Made by a program: the position numbers and the translations under genes. A stretch of DNA of 64,000 nt from Corynebacterium epidermidicanis. GTDB lineage: Bacteria > Actinomycetota > Actinomycetes > Mycobacteriales > Mycobacteriaceae. The notes under the pieces are model-generated. The model ran no database searches and was not told the DNA's origin. It worked only from the letters and a program-made list of their open reading frames with translations. Where the stretch lies: positions 1,922,001 to 1,986,000 of the forward strand of contig NZ_CP011541.1 in assembly GCF_001021025.1 (NCBI RefSeq), given 5' to 3'. Positions within the stretch are counted from its first letter, which is position 1. Each line of letters starts with the position of its first letter. Below are positions 37,211-46,433 of the stretch, one piece after another.

Positions 37211-37254
37211 CACATCAGGCCCCACCTACCAACACATCAGGCCCCGCCTACCAA
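37211..37254. repeat. Tandem duplication, two 22-bp units
   Basis: Units 37211-37232 and 37233-37254 differ at one base (CCCCACC versus CCCCGCC). They sit in the leader just before the GntR gene. Confidence 0.85.
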
Positions 37255-37276
37255 GCCATAACCCCAAGGAGCGTCG

Positions 37277-37954
37277 ATGACACAGCCTAAAGCCTGGGAC
37301 CTGGGCGACCATTCGAGCAAGCTCCCACAAGCAACCCTTAAAGATTCCACCGAAAAACTGATTCGAAGTTTGCTACTTAACGGCGACATGAAGCCGGGCG
37401 AAATTTATTCCGCTAACAACCTCGCTCAGCAGCTTTCAATCTCAAACAGTCCGGTACGTGAAGCGATGATTGCACTCTCACACGCAGGACTACTACAGAC
37501 GATCAAGAATCGCGGATTTCAGGTTGTGGAACTCACCCCAAAAGATCGACTGGAGGTCTATGAGATGCGATTAATGGTGGAAGTGGAGGCGGTTCACAAG
37601 GCCGCAAGCCTGCGGCTGTCCGATAATGAAGCAGCTCACCTACTACAGTTGGCACAGGAAAGCCTTGAAATCGCTCAGAACTCCAGTGGGAATTCTATCG
37701 GCGACTATTTGGATGCCGATGACAAGTTCCACACTTTTCTTGTTTCCCTAATTGGGAATAGACGCTGCTCAAAAATGGTACAGATTCTCCGAGACCAGTC
37801 TCGCGTCAACAACAATTATTCCCACCTCACCGACAGTGAAGAGCTTGTCCAAACTGCACGCGAGCATATTCTCATCACAAACGCCGTACTCGAAAATGAA
37901 CCAAAGCGCGCTAAAAACCTCATGATCGACCATTTGGAATACGCAAAACCTTAA
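37277..37954 (+). CDS. GntR-family regulator, FCD (FadR) subfamily
   Basis: 225 residues: winged HTH with the GntR signature YSANNLAQQLSISNSPVREA at about 49-68, then the all-helical FCD ligand domain (MRLMVEVEAVHKAA, DADDKFHTFLVSLIGN with the metal-binding Asp/His). FCD members sense small carboxylic acids, often through a bound metal. AAGGAG lies 8 bases before ATG 37277. It sits between the broken AgcS gene and the amine-oxidase operon, and three TGGAACACAT copies nearby are candidate sites. Probably the local regulator of pipecolate/aminoadipate catabolism. Confidence 0.85.
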   Translation: MTQPKAWDLGDHSSKLPQATLKDSTEKLIRSLLLNGDMKPGEIYSANNLAQQLSISNSPVREAMIALSHAGLLQTIKNRGFQVVELTPKDRLEVYEMRLMVEVEAVHKAASLRLSDNEAAHLLQLAQESLEIAQNSSGNSIGDYLDADDKFHTFLVSLIGNRRCSKMVQILRDQSRVNNNYSHLTDSEELVQTAREHILITNAVLENEPKRAKNLMIDHLEYAKP

Positions 37955-38077
37955 GTCCCGGCACTGCCCGGGGGCTCCGTGTCCGCCTGCCTTTAGCTAG
38001 CAAGCGCAAAAACACTCAACCTCGACAAATCACCCCCTACCCCGCCGGGCTTAAAAATTGTTCCCCAATTCGTGACA

Positions 38078-38112
38078 TGGAACACATATGTGCGCTAAGG
38101 TTATCGATAACC
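38078..38112. promoter_or_regulatory. Operator region of the catabolic operon: motif copy 3 plus 14-bp palindrome
   Basis: TGGAACACAT at 38078-38087 and the perfect palindrome GGTTATCGATAACC at 38099-38112, 60-100 bases before the oxidase start. Its half-site GATAACC recurs as GATAACC within the AgcS/GntR repeat (37120-37126), linking the two promoters. Confidence 0.55.
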
Positions 38113-38174
38113 GCTAAGCGGCAACTTTGAATATGGTCGTTGCTCAGCAGAGCACTTCTCGAAAGGAGGAAACC

Positions 38175-39365
38175 ATGCAAGGGGAACCAGTCTCCCTCGA
38201 GCTGACATATGCCAACCATCAACCGGACATCGCAAACGTTGTGATCGTAGGCGGCGGAATCATGGGAATGGCTACGGCGTGGACGCTAGCCCACAATGGA
38301 GTCACCGGGATTGTCGTCATCGAACAATCAGAGTTGGGCAGCGGATCTTCCGCGAAGCCACTGGGTGGCGTCCGCGCAAACTTTTCTGACCCAGCGAACA
38401 TTGTTCTGGGCAAACGATCGCTGGCAGCCTACGAGACCTTTGCCGATGACTTTGGTGTCGATATCCAGCTCAGCAAGGTCGGCTATCTTTTCGTAGCCCG
38501 AACCGAAGGAGAGCTGGAAAGCCTCAAGGCCTGCGCAAAGGCCCAACAGGAACTAGGCGTCGATTGTCGCATCATCACCGCAGCTGAAGCGGTGAGGCTC
38601 AATCCGCTTCTTTCTCCTACGCACATCACCGGGGCGATCTTCTCGCCGAACGATGGCCACGTCAAACCCTCCAAAGTCGTCGAAGGATACGCCCGCGCGT
38701 GCCAAGAGCTGGGGGTCACAATTCTCAATCACACCCAGGTACTCAACATTGCGGTCGTCGATAATGCAATTGATTCCGTAACCACAAACCGAGGCACCAT
38801 TCACGCTCCCCGTGTCATCTGCGCAGCTGGCGCCTGGAGCCAACGGATTGGGGAAATGGTTGGCCAGCACTTGCCAGTCACCGCTGTGCGTCGCCTGATT
38901 GGCATTACTCCGCCTATCGACGGCGGCCACCCTACCATCCCGTTCACCATTGATCTCGGCTCAACAATGTATTTCCATAATTACGGCGAAGGGCTCCTAG
39001 TTGGGGTCTCGCATCCAGAAGAACCAAGTTTGTGCCGGGAATTCTGCTACGACTGGGTACAACAATTCTCCGAAACTGCTGAGTTAATCGCGCCAAGCCT
39101 TGCCAATCCAGCATTATCCGGCGGCTGGGGAGGTTTTTACGAAAACACTCCAGATCACAACGCCATGATCGGCGCATCAGAATCAGTGCAGGGTTTCTAC
39201 TACATCACCGGTTTTTCCGGACACGGGCTTTTGCAAGCGCCGGCCGCTGCCGAATTGCTAACAGATATCTACCTTGGGCGGGAAAGCTTCATGGACCCCG
39301 CTGTTTGGTCTGCCAACCGCTTTGCAGACCTCGACCGACTAGTGCAAGAAGTAAACATCATCTAG
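38175..39365 (+). CDS. FAD-dependent amine oxidase, DAO family (probable L-pipecolate oxidase)
   Basis: 396 residues. The Rossmann FAD motif VVIVGGGIMGMATAWTLAHNG lies near 22-42 (core GGGIMG), with GSGSSAKPLGGVR next to the flavin and a C-terminal GFSGHGLLQAPAAAELL. The family covers sarcosine, D-amino-acid and L-pipecolate oxidases (AmaA in Pseudomonas). ATG 38175 has an excellent AGGAGG. It leads an operon with HglS, an ALDH7 dehydrogenase and a GDH-like enzyme, spacing 11-15 bases. In that setting oxidation of L-pipecolate to 1-piperideine-6-carboxylate is the most coherent role. A D-2-aminoadipate or other imino-acid substrate is the alternative. Confidence 0.75.
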   Translation: MQGEPVSLELTYANHQPDIANVVIVGGGIMGMATAWTLAHNGVTGIVVIEQSELGSGSSAKPLGGVRANFSDPANIVLGKRSLAAYETFADDFGVDIQLSKVGYLFVARTEGELESLKACAKAQQELGVDCRIITAAEAVRLNPLLSPTHITGAIFSPNDGHVKPSKVVEGYARACQELGVTILNHTQVLNIAVVDNAIDSVTTNRGTIHAPRVICAAGAWSQRIGEMVGQHLPVTAVRRLIGITPPIDGGHPTIPFTIDLGSTMYFHNYGEGLLVGVSHPEEPSLCREFCYDWVQQFSETAELIAPSLANPALSGGWGGFYENTPDHNAMIGASESVQGFYYITGFSGHGLLQAPAAAELLTDIYLGRESFMDPAVWSANRFADLDRLVQEVNII

Positions 39366-39378
39366 CCAGGAGATCACG

Positions 39379-40779
39379 TTGTCTTTCAAAGCTACTTGGG
39401 AACTACGCGCGGATTTCGCTGTCGCGCTGTCAAAAATGTACGGCGAAGAAGTACCGGCATATCACACATTGGTGGAAGTATCTGAGCAGGTCAACCATGA
39501 TTTCTTGGCCAAACAAGGGGCCAACGCCGAGCGTCTCGGATCCATCCGTCGCGTAACTGCCGAACGCCACGGCGCAATTCGAGTTGGCACTCCGGAAGAG
39601 CTACACCAGGTGGCAAAGATCTTCCGGGCTTTCGGAATGTTTCCAGTCGGGTTCTACGATCTTCGCGATGCTTCTCAATCTTCCGTTCCGGTCGTATCCA
39701 CTGCGTTTCGGCCCATCGATGACTCCGAATTGGCCAAGAACCCGTTCCGTGTTTTTACCTCCATGCTCGCTGTCGATGACCCGCGATTCTTCAATCTGGA
39801 CGTGCAAGATCGCCTGCGTGGCTTCCTTAATAAGCGTCAACTGTTCACCCCAGAGCTCTTGGACCTCGCCCAACAAGCGATCGATAACGAGGGGCTGGAG
39901 GAAGAAGCTGCACAAGAGTTCATCGACCTCGCTTGTGCTGCCTTCAAACTTTCCGACGACCCTGTCGACGAAGCTTGGTATCGGGAGCTCGAAGGAATTT
40001 CTGCCGTAGCAGCGGACATTGGGGGTGTCAGCTCTACGCACATCAACCACCTCACCCCTCGAGTGCTCGACATTGATGCCCTCTATCAGCGCATGTCCGA
40101 CCTGGGGATCACCATGATTGATGAAATCCAAGGGCCACCGAATTGGGACGGACCTGATATTCTGCTTCGTCAAACCTCATTCCGTGCTCTCGACGAACAA
40201 CGCCAATTCCGATTCGCCGACGGCACCGTGGGGCCGGGAAGTTTGCGAGTGCGCTTTGGTGAAGTCGAACAGCGTGGAATCGCACTTACGCCAAAGGGCC
40301 GTGGGCTCTACGACAGTATGCTTGCCGAAGTAGATGATCGCATGCAAAACGACCCCGGTCGCACCCGAGTCGAGATCGCCCGCGAAGTGTGGCAAGAATA
40401 CCTCCCGACAACGGAGGCAGAACTATGTCGTCGCGGGCTGGGCTACTTCACGTTTTATCCTGCCGAGGGTGCCAAGAGTTCGCATAACGGAGTAGCAAAG
40501 CTCTCCGACCTTATTGAATCCAAGGTAGTGATAGCAGAGCCCATCGTTTATGAAGATTTCCTTCCCCGATCAGCTGCCGGGATTTTCCAATCCAACCTGA
40601 CCGGCGCGGGCTCTCGGGACAATGAACAAACAGGAACCGCCTATGACATCGAATCCTTTGAGGAGATCATCGGCGAACGAGTCCATGACCCTTTTGATCT
40701 CTACCGATCACAGAGTATCCGCAGCCTTGAGCAGTTGGAAACTCAACTTTCGCTCACTATCGAAAACGACATCTTCTAG
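39379..40779 (+). CDS. hglS: DUF1338 2-oxoadipate dioxygenase/decarboxylase (HglS)
   Basis: 466 residues, full length for HglS/YdcJ. The start (TTG, 39379) is 13 bases after the oxidase stop. Metal-site residues expected for the Fe(II) VOC-like fold are visible: H64 with R68 in ERHGAIR, H221/H224 in STHINHL, and E295 in FGEVEQRG. The H-x3-R spacing equals that of the Pseudomonas putida enzyme (H70, R74). HglS turns 2-oxoadipate plus O2 into D-2-hydroxyglutarate and CO2, the committed step of this lysine branch. This is the most diagnostic gene of the cluster. Function is assigned from family knowledge plus neighbours. Confidence 0.85.
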   Translation: MSFKATWELRADFAVALSKMYGEEVPAYHTLVEVSEQVNHDFLAKQGANAERLGSIRRVTAERHGAIRVGTPEELHQVAKIFRAFGMFPVGFYDLRDASQSSVPVVSTAFRPIDDSELAKNPFRVFTSMLAVDDPRFFNLDVQDRLRGFLNKRQLFTPELLDLAQQAIDNEGLEEEAAQEFIDLACAAFKLSDDPVDEAWYRELEGISAVAADIGGVSSTHINHLTPRVLDIDALYQRMSDLGITMIDEIQGPPNWDGPDILLRQTSFRALDEQRQFRFADGTVGPGSLRVRFGEVEQRGIALTPKGRGLYDSMLAEVDDRMQNDPGRTRVEIAREVWQEYLPTTEAELCRRGLGYFTFYPAEGAKSSHNGVAKLSDLIESKVVIAEPIVYEDFLPRSAAGIFQSNLTGAGSRDNEQTGTAYDIESFEEIIGERVHDPFDLYRSQSIRSLEQLETQLSLTIENDIF

Positions 40780-40794
40780 TAAAGGAGCCTTCCC

Positions 40795-42306
40795 ATGACC
40801 GCAAATCACAAAGACCAAGTACTTGCCGCGCTACGAGCTTGTGGTGTTCGCGAGGAGGAACTCGGGGGCGATCTCACCTCTCGTACCCCACTCACCGGTG
40901 ACAGCCTACTGAGTGTTCCGCGAGCTTCTCGCGAAGATGTTGCTGAAGCAATCGAAGCCGCAGACTCCGCGTTCAAGCAATGGCGCGACGTACCTGCTCC
41001 AGTTCGTGGCAACGTCGTTAAGCGCTGGGGTGAACTGCTCACAGAGCACAAGCGCGACCTCGCCATTCTGGTGCAAGCTGAAGCTGGAAAGTCGATGTCT
41101 GAAGCCGAGGGCGAAGTCCAAGAGATGATCGACATCTGTGACTTCGCAGTCGGGCAATCCCGCATGCTTTACGGTAAGACGATGCCGTCGGAACGCCCCG
41201 GACACCGACTAATGGAGACGTGGCACCCTATTGGTGTCGTTGGTGTAATTTCCGCGTTTAACTTCCCTGTTGCTGTGTATTCTTGGAACACCGCCATCGC
41301 ATTAGTTTGTGGCAATACCGTGGTGTGGAAGCCTTCTGAAATGTGCGTCCTCAGTGCTTTGGGCGCACATTCCCTCCTGGCACGGGCAGTATCCGACTGC
41401 GACGCACCAGCGGACATTCACCGCCTCGTCCTTGCAGATCGCACCGCAGGCGAAGCAATTGTCGACGATCCACGCGTCGCGCTCGTCTCCGCGACCGGCT
41501 CCACTCGTATGGGTAAAGAAATTGCGCCCCGGGTAGCACAACGCTTCGGCCGATACTTGCTGGAACTCGGTGGTAACAACGCTGCAATTGTCACGCCAAG
41601 CGCCGATCTCGATCTCGCCCTGCGTGGCATTGTCTTCGCAGCCGCCGGCACCGCTGGGCAACGGTGCACCACGTTGCGACGCCTGCTGGTGCACAACAGC
41701 ATCGCTGACAGTTTGGTCCCCCGTATTGCAGATGCCTATGGCACGCTCACCATTGGTGATCCACGCGATGAATCCGTGCTGGTCGGCCCGCTGGTCAACG
41801 AAACATCCTTCAACGCCATGCAGCAAGCGCTTCAAGATGCAGAGGCACAGGGAGGTGAAATCCTCTGCGGAGGCAAGCGCGTGCTTGCCGACGAGTTCCC
41901 GAACGCGTTCTATGTGCAACCAGCAATCGTGAAAATGCCAGCCCAAACCGAGGTTGTCCAGGCAGAAACGTTCGCACCGATCCTTTACGTCATGACGTAC
42001 GAGAACTTTGACGAAGCCATTGAGATGCACAACGCCGTCCCACAAGGACTGTCGTCAGCTATTTTCACGCAGGATCAGAGCGAGGCAGAGCGCTTCTTGG
42101 CGTCCAGTGGTTCGGACTGTGGCATCGCCAATGTCAACATCGGCACCTCCGGCGCCGAGATCGGTGGCGCTTTTGGTGGCGAGAAGGAAACCGGTGGTGG
42201 GCGCGAATCTGGCTCGGATGCGTGGAAGGCCTACATGCGTCGTGCAACCAACACCATTAACTACTCGGGCGAGCTCCCACTTGCTCAGGGCGTTAAGTTT
42301 CTATAG
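40795..42306 (+). CDS. ALDH7-family 2-aminoadipate semialdehyde (piperideine-6-carboxylate) dehydrogenase
   Basis: 503 residues. General base E257 in LELGGNNAAIV and catalytic C291 in GTAGQRCTTLRR. The C-terminal GGAFGGEKETGGGRESGSD is the marker of the antiquitin/ALDH7 group (AmaB, Pcd). These enzymes oxidise 2-aminoadipate 6-semialdehyde, in equilibrium with piperideine-6-carboxylate, to 2-aminoadipate using NAD+. ATG 40795 has AAAGGAG eight bases upstream. Third gene of the operon; it consumes the product expected from the DAO-family oxidase. Confidence 0.85.
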   Translation: MTANHKDQVLAALRACGVREEELGGDLTSRTPLTGDSLLSVPRASREDVAEAIEAADSAFKQWRDVPAPVRGNVVKRWGELLTEHKRDLAILVQAEAGKSMSEAEGEVQEMIDICDFAVGQSRMLYGKTMPSERPGHRLMETWHPIGVVGVISAFNFPVAVYSWNTAIALVCGNTVVWKPSEMCVLSALGAHSLLARAVSDCDAPADIHRLVLADRTAGEAIVDDPRVALVSATGSTRMGKEIAPRVAQRFGRYLLELGGNNAAIVTPSADLDLALRGIVFAAAGTAGQRCTTLRRLLVHNSIADSLVPRIADAYGTLTIGDPRDESVLVGPLVNETSFNAMQQALQDAEAQGGEILCGGKRVLADEFPNAFYVQPAIVKMPAQTEVVQAETFAPILYVMTYENFDEAIEMHNAVPQGLSSAIFTQDQSEAERFLASSGSDCGIANVNIGTSGAEIGGAFGGEKETGGGRESGSDAWKAYMRRATNTINYSGELPLAQGVKFL

Positions 42307-42317
42307 GAGGACCAAAG

Positions 42318-43451
42318 ATGTCTGATTTGTTTTCGCTGATGGATGAATGGGGTCCGGAGAAAATCGTCGCAGTCAGTGACCCCAAAACGAAAATGCGGGG
42401 AGTCTTGGTCATCGACAACACCGCCCGAGGCATGGGCAAAGGTGGCACCCGAATGCAGCCAAGTGTGTCTGTGGAGGAAGTCGCCCGGCTCGCTCGGGTA
42501 ATGACGTGGAAGTGGGCCGGCGTTGACCTGTTCTTCGGTGGCGCCAAAGCTGGTATTCAGGCCGATCCGAACTCCCCGTACAAGGAAGAAATTCTCCGAT
42601 CTTTTGTCCGGAAGCTTCACAACGAAGTGCCCGCAGAATATGTATTTGGGCTGGACATGGGCCTCACCGAGAATGACGCTGCCATCATCAATGACGAGTT
42701 GGGGCGAGGTGCTGCCGTCGGCACTCCTTACGAGCTCGGTGGTGTCCCCTACGACAAACTAGGTGTCACAGGTTTTGGTGTGGCTGAAGTAGTTGATGAG
42801 ATTGCCGCGCATCAAGACCTCCAAGGCGCTCGTGTTGCGATCCAAGGGTTTGGGGCAGTTGGGCATGCTGCTGCAGCTCGCCTGCATGAACTCGGGTACC
42901 GCGTTGTTGCCATTTCAACTGCCCGGGGTGCGCTTGCAGACCAGAATGGCCTAGACATCCCAGCGCTTCTCGCAGCTCGGGAGCAACGTGGCGACGACCT
43001 AGTGCTTGACTACCCGGATCTAAGCATCTCTCCAGGCGCAGAACTACGCGAGGATGCTGAAATCCTTGTCCCTGCTGCGCTTCAAGATGTTATTGATTCA
43101 TCGCTCGCACAAGAACTCTCGGCAAAGCTCGTGGTCGAAGGAGCAAATCTGCCGACTAGCCCCGAAGCGCAGCGAGTGCTGAAAGATCGGGGCATTGAAC
43201 TCGTCCCAGACTTCATCGCAAACGCCGGCGGTGTAATTAGCGCAGCCTACGCCATGGAGGCGCGGACTTCTCCATTCCGTCCCTCGGAAGATGTCATCAT
43301 GGACACGGTGTCAACCAAGTTGCGGGCAAACGCCACAGAGGTCATGAGCAACAACCGCGTCACGACGGAAACTAGTCACGAAACTGCTCGTAATATGGCC
43401 CAAGATCGAGTAGCTGCAGCAATGAAGCTGCGTGGTAAGCCGCTGCCATAG
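42318..43451 (+). CDS. Glu/Leu/Phe/Val-dehydrogenase-family enzyme (probable 2-aminoadipate dehydrogenase)
   Basis: 377 residues, shorter than typical glutamate dehydrogenases (~420-450). Substrate-domain lysines K65 (MTWKWAG) and K77 (FGGAKAGI) and FGLDMGLTEND are present, and the NAD(P) motif is IQGFGAVGHAAAARL near 172-186. The family deaminates amino acids oxidatively. In this operon the missing step between 2-aminoadipate and 2-oxoadipate has no aminotransferase gene, so this enzyme could do it directly or supply/recycle glutamate for a general aminotransferase. GGAGG precedes ATG 42318. Last gene of the operon, closed by a terminator. Confidence 0.75.
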   Translation: MSDLFSLMDEWGPEKIVAVSDPKTKMRGVLVIDNTARGMGKGGTRMQPSVSVEEVARLARVMTWKWAGVDLFFGGAKAGIQADPNSPYKEEILRSFVRKLHNEVPAEYVFGLDMGLTENDAAIINDELGRGAAVGTPYELGGVPYDKLGVTGFGVAEVVDEIAAHQDLQGARVAIQGFGAVGHAAAARLHELGYRVVAISTARGALADQNGLDIPALLAAREQRGDDLVLDYPDLSISPGAELREDAEILVPAALQDVIDSSLAQELSAKLVVEGANLPTSPEAQRVLKDRGIELVPDFIANAGGVISAAYAMEARTSPFRPSEDVIMDTVSTKLRANATEVMSNNRVTTETSHETARNMAQDRVAAAMKLRGKPLP

Positions 43452-43467
43452 TCCTCTGCATTAGATA

Positions 43468-43510
43468 AGCCCGCTGGAGTTCAATTAGATCTCCAACGGG
43501 CTCTTCTTTT
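43468..43510. terminator. Intrinsic terminator of the catabolic operon
   Basis: AGCCCGCTGGAG (43468-43479) pairs with CTCCAACGGGCT (43491-43502), 12 bp with one G-T pair and an 11-base loop, followed by CTTCTTTTA. It lies between convergent genes and may serve both. Confidence 0.85.
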
Positions 43511-43512
43511 AT

Positions 43513-46356
43513 CTATCGTTGCTTCTTCAGCGCTTCAGCTAGAACCTCGGCGAGATGTCGCGGTTTCACCCCCGTGCCTTGTTCAATGTGGGTGCGGCAG
43601 GAAAAACCATCCGCCATGACCAGACCATCATGTGCGCGGACTCGCGGGAATACTTCACGTTCTCCGAGTTCAAAGGACATTTTCGCGTGTCCTGCCTCGT
43701 ATCCCCAGTTGCCTGCTAGGCCACAGCATCCCGTGCTGATGGTTTCCTCATCGATCCCCAGAGCAGCAAGAATCTCCACGTTGCCTGTCCGATCTCCTAA
43801 GGATCGCTCGTGACAATGCACCTGGGTGAGCGCTGCGAGTTCTGAAGGAGCGAAGGTAATTTGTTGTTTCCGTAGCTCGTCAGCCGCAAACGTTGCCCAG
43901 GACTGAGTTTGCTCGGCTAGCCTCTTGATCCACGGGTCGTCGCAAAGCTCAGTGGCCTCATGTTGGAGCATTGCAGTACATGATGGTTCGATTGCCACCA
44001 CTGGAAGCCCAAGCTCAAGGTACGGGCGCATCACCTCGGCAGTCCTCCTGAGCACGCGCTCGGCCATACCAAGCTGGCCTGTGGAGTGGAAGGTCAGGCC
44101 ACAGCATACGAAACCTTGCGGAACGATGACTTGATAACCCAGCGCTTCCAGCAGATCGACTGTCGCTTGTCCTGCCGACGTGTCCAAGTGATTATTGAAC
44201 GTGTCAGGCCACAGCACTACCTTTTTTGTGGACTTGTGCCCTGCCCGGCTCTTTGCCCACTTTTGCAGGCTCATCGGAGCGAGGTGGATGAGCGGTCGCG
44301 ACGTATCCACGCCGCCAAGCTTTGCGACGACATAACGCAGTCCCGGCATATGCATCATCATGTCGGCAAGCCTGGCTGCCTTAGGGATTGTGTGTAGCAA
44401 CCTTGCGCTGACCGGCAACCACCCCATGAGGTAATGGGACATAGGCCGGAGTCGGTTGGCATAGAACTGGTTAAGAAACTCCGCCTTATAAGTGGCCATG
44501 TCAACGTTTACCGGGCATTCTGAAGCGCATGCTTTGCAGGAGAGGCACAGATCCAGGGCTTCTTTTACTTCTTCTGACCGATAGCCTTCCTGGATGGATT
44601 CGCCTCGGAACATCTCCGAGAGGATTCGGGCACGTCCGCGTGTTGAGTGGACTTCGTCATGGGTGATCTGGAAGGAAGGGCACATTGCGTTGTCCATGGA
44701 TCGACATGCTCCAACACCGACACACCGGTTCACTGCATTGACGAAGCTACCTTCGTCTTTGGAAAAGGCATGCTTGGGTGTCAATTCGAACGTGCGTTGA
44801 CCCGGCCCCGGCCGTACACCAGCATCGATGGGCTCTGGTTGCACTAGCACCCCAGGGTTAAAGACATGATCGGGATCAAAAATGTGCTTGAACTGCTCAA
44901 ATAGAGCCAGCATTTCAGGGCTGTACATATGTCCCAACAGCTCACTTCGGGCGCGTCCGTCCCCGTGCTCACCAGACAATGAACCGCCGTAATGCGCAAC
45001 TAGTTGGGCTGCTTGGGTCATGAAGGAACGGAAAACCTCCAGGCCACTGTCTGTACCCAAGTCAAAAGAAATTCTTACGTGAACGCACCCCTCCCCAAAA
45101 TGCCCGAAGGGGATTCCTCGGAGATCATGCTGCTCCATGAGTGCATAGAGGTCTTGGAGATAGTCGGCCAGGTTTTCGGGTGGGACTGCAGAGTCCTCCC
45201 AACTTGGCCATGCTTCTCCCCCGTCCGGGAGACGAGTAACAATTCCAGCCGACGCTTCTCTGATGTGCCATAAGTTGCGCATGTCCGTCGGATCCGTCAC
45301 GACTATCGCATCCACAGTTGGGACTAGGGTGGCCAGTTCCTGAGCCTTGGCTTCTGCCTCCTCGATTGTCGTTCCCCCTACCTCACAGTAAAGCCATCCA
45401 CCAGCGGGCTTCCCCAATCTGATTCCGGGGAGATCTGCGCCCGCATCTTGCTGGCCGTTTTTTGCCCGCAACGCATCAAGCAAATCACCACCCATTCCTT
45501 CGATTGTGGAGACTCCATCAACGCGTAAGCGCGGTGCTGCTCGGGCAGCATCAAAGACAGTGTCAAACCCCAAGACTGCCAAAGCTTTTGCTTTGGGAAC
45601 CTCGACCAATCGCACTGTAAGCGAGGTGATAATCCCGCAGGTGCCTTCGGTACCTGCGAAAGCTTTTGCAACGTCGAAACCATGCTCCGGCAGGAGGTAG
45701 TGCAGGCCATAACCAGAGACTTGGCGAGGAAACCGCCCCAGCTCCTGTCGAATCAGATCGCCATGGTTATTCACAAGTTCTTTCAGACTTTCATCTATGC
45801 CAGAGTCATCGACCCCACCGCGCCTGATGGTCACTTCGCGCCCGTCAAAAAGCATGACTGTGGCCTGGACAATATTGTCGGCAGCGGTACCCCAAGCAAC
45901 AGAGTGGGAGCCGCAGGCGTTGTTAGCCACCATGCCACCGACTGTGCATCGACTGTGTGTCGATGGGTCTGGACCGTAAGTGAGTCCATATTCAGCCGCT
46001 GCCTCGCGGAGTTGATCGCACACGACGCCAGGCTCAACCACCGCAGTCTTCGTCACCGGGTCGATGCTTAGGATTTTGTTGAAGTACCGGGAAGTATCGA
46101 CAATGAGGCCTTGGCCTATCGCGTTGCCTGCCACCGAGGTTCCTCCACCGCGCCCAACAATTGGCCACCGATTTTCGCGCGCAATGTCCAGCGCATCCCT
46201 GATATCAGCTTTAGTTTTCGGCTCGATGATCGCAGCCGGTACTCGTCGAAAAATTGAGGCGTCTGACACGTAAGCCGCACGTGTAGTCATATCGGTACGC
46301 ATGTTCGTTCGAGAGACCTTTGCAAAGTAGCTTGGATCACGAGTTATTGCGGACAT
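43513..46356 (-). CDS. FAD/iron-sulfur D-2-hydroxyglutarate dehydrogenase (YdiJ-like)
   Basis: 947 residues. N-terminal FAD-binding type 4 domain (PIVGRGGGTSVAGNAIGQG near 66-84, PSTHSRCTVGGMVANNACGS near 131-150), a C-terminal FAD-oxidase domain with HFGEGCVHVR and GEHGDGR, then two 4Fe-4S Cys clusters (the second CLSCKACASECP near 602-613) and CCG-type Cys motifs (FVCCG, STGCCG). The domain order matches E. coli YdiJ, reported to oxidise D-2-hydroxyglutarate. That acid is the HglS product, so this enzyme would give 2-oxoglutarate and pass electrons to the membrane. It is convergent with the operon and divergent from its own GntR gene. A D-lactate role is the alternative. Confidence 0.8.
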   Translation of the reverse strand: MSAITRDPSYFAKVSRTNMRTDMTTRAAYVSDASIFRRVPAAIIEPKTKADIRDALDIARENRWPIVGRGGGTSVAGNAIGQGLIVDTSRYFNKILSIDPVTKTAVVEPGVVCDQLREAAAEYGLTYGPDPSTHSRCTVGGMVANNACGSHSVAWGTAADNIVQATVMLFDGREVTIRRGGVDDSGIDESLKELVNNHGDLIRQELGRFPRQVSGYGLHYLLPEHGFDVAKAFAGTEGTCGIITSLTVRLVEVPKAKALAVLGFDTVFDAARAAPRLRVDGVSTIEGMGGDLLDALRAKNGQQDAGADLPGIRLGKPAGGWLYCEVGGTTIEEAEAKAQELATLVPTVDAIVVTDPTDMRNLWHIREASAGIVTRLPDGGEAWPSWEDSAVPPENLADYLQDLYALMEQHDLRGIPFGHFGEGCVHVRISFDLGTDSGLEVFRSFMTQAAQLVAHYGGSLSGEHGDGRARSELLGHMYSPEMLALFEQFKHIFDPDHVFNPGVLVQPEPIDAGVRPGPGQRTFELTPKHAFSKDEGSFVNAVNRCVGVGACRSMDNAMCPSFQITHDEVHSTRGRARILSEMFRGESIQEGYRSEEVKEALDLCLSCKACASECPVNVDMATYKAEFLNQFYANRLRPMSHYLMGWLPVSARLLHTIPKAARLADMMMHMPGLRYVVAKLGGVDTSRPLIHLAPMSLQKWAKSRAGHKSTKKVVLWPDTFNNHLDTSAGQATVDLLEALGYQVIVPQGFVCCGLTFHSTGQLGMAERVLRRTAEVMRPYLELGLPVVAIEPSCTAMLQHEATELCDDPWIKRLAEQTQSWATFAADELRKQQITFAPSELAALTQVHCHERSLGDRTGNVEILAALGIDEETISTGCCGLAGNWGYEAGHAKMSFELGEREVFPRVRAHDGLVMADGFSCRTHIEQGTGVKPRHLAEVLAEALKKQR

Positions 46357-46386
46357 TAGCTCTGCCTTTCCCTGCTGACTGGTTGG

Positions 46387-46426
46387 GTAACATGTTACAT
46401 GTTTCAGGCGACAAGAATGTTAGAAT
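46387..46426 (+). promoter_or_regulatory. Palindromic operator and promoter between YdiJ-like and GntR genes
   Basis: GTAACATGTTAC (46387-46398) is a perfect 12-bp palindrome 31 bases before the flavoprotein start on the other strand. TAGAAT at 46421-46426 is a good -10 only 8 bases before GntR ATG 46434, implying a nearly leaderless mRNA. Confidence 0.55.
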
Positions 46427-46433
46427 TGGAGCG

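Noticed and set aside
37211..37254. Two 22-bp repeats considered as a minimal CRISPR
   Set aside because: Units are directly adjacent with no spacers and there are no cas genes.
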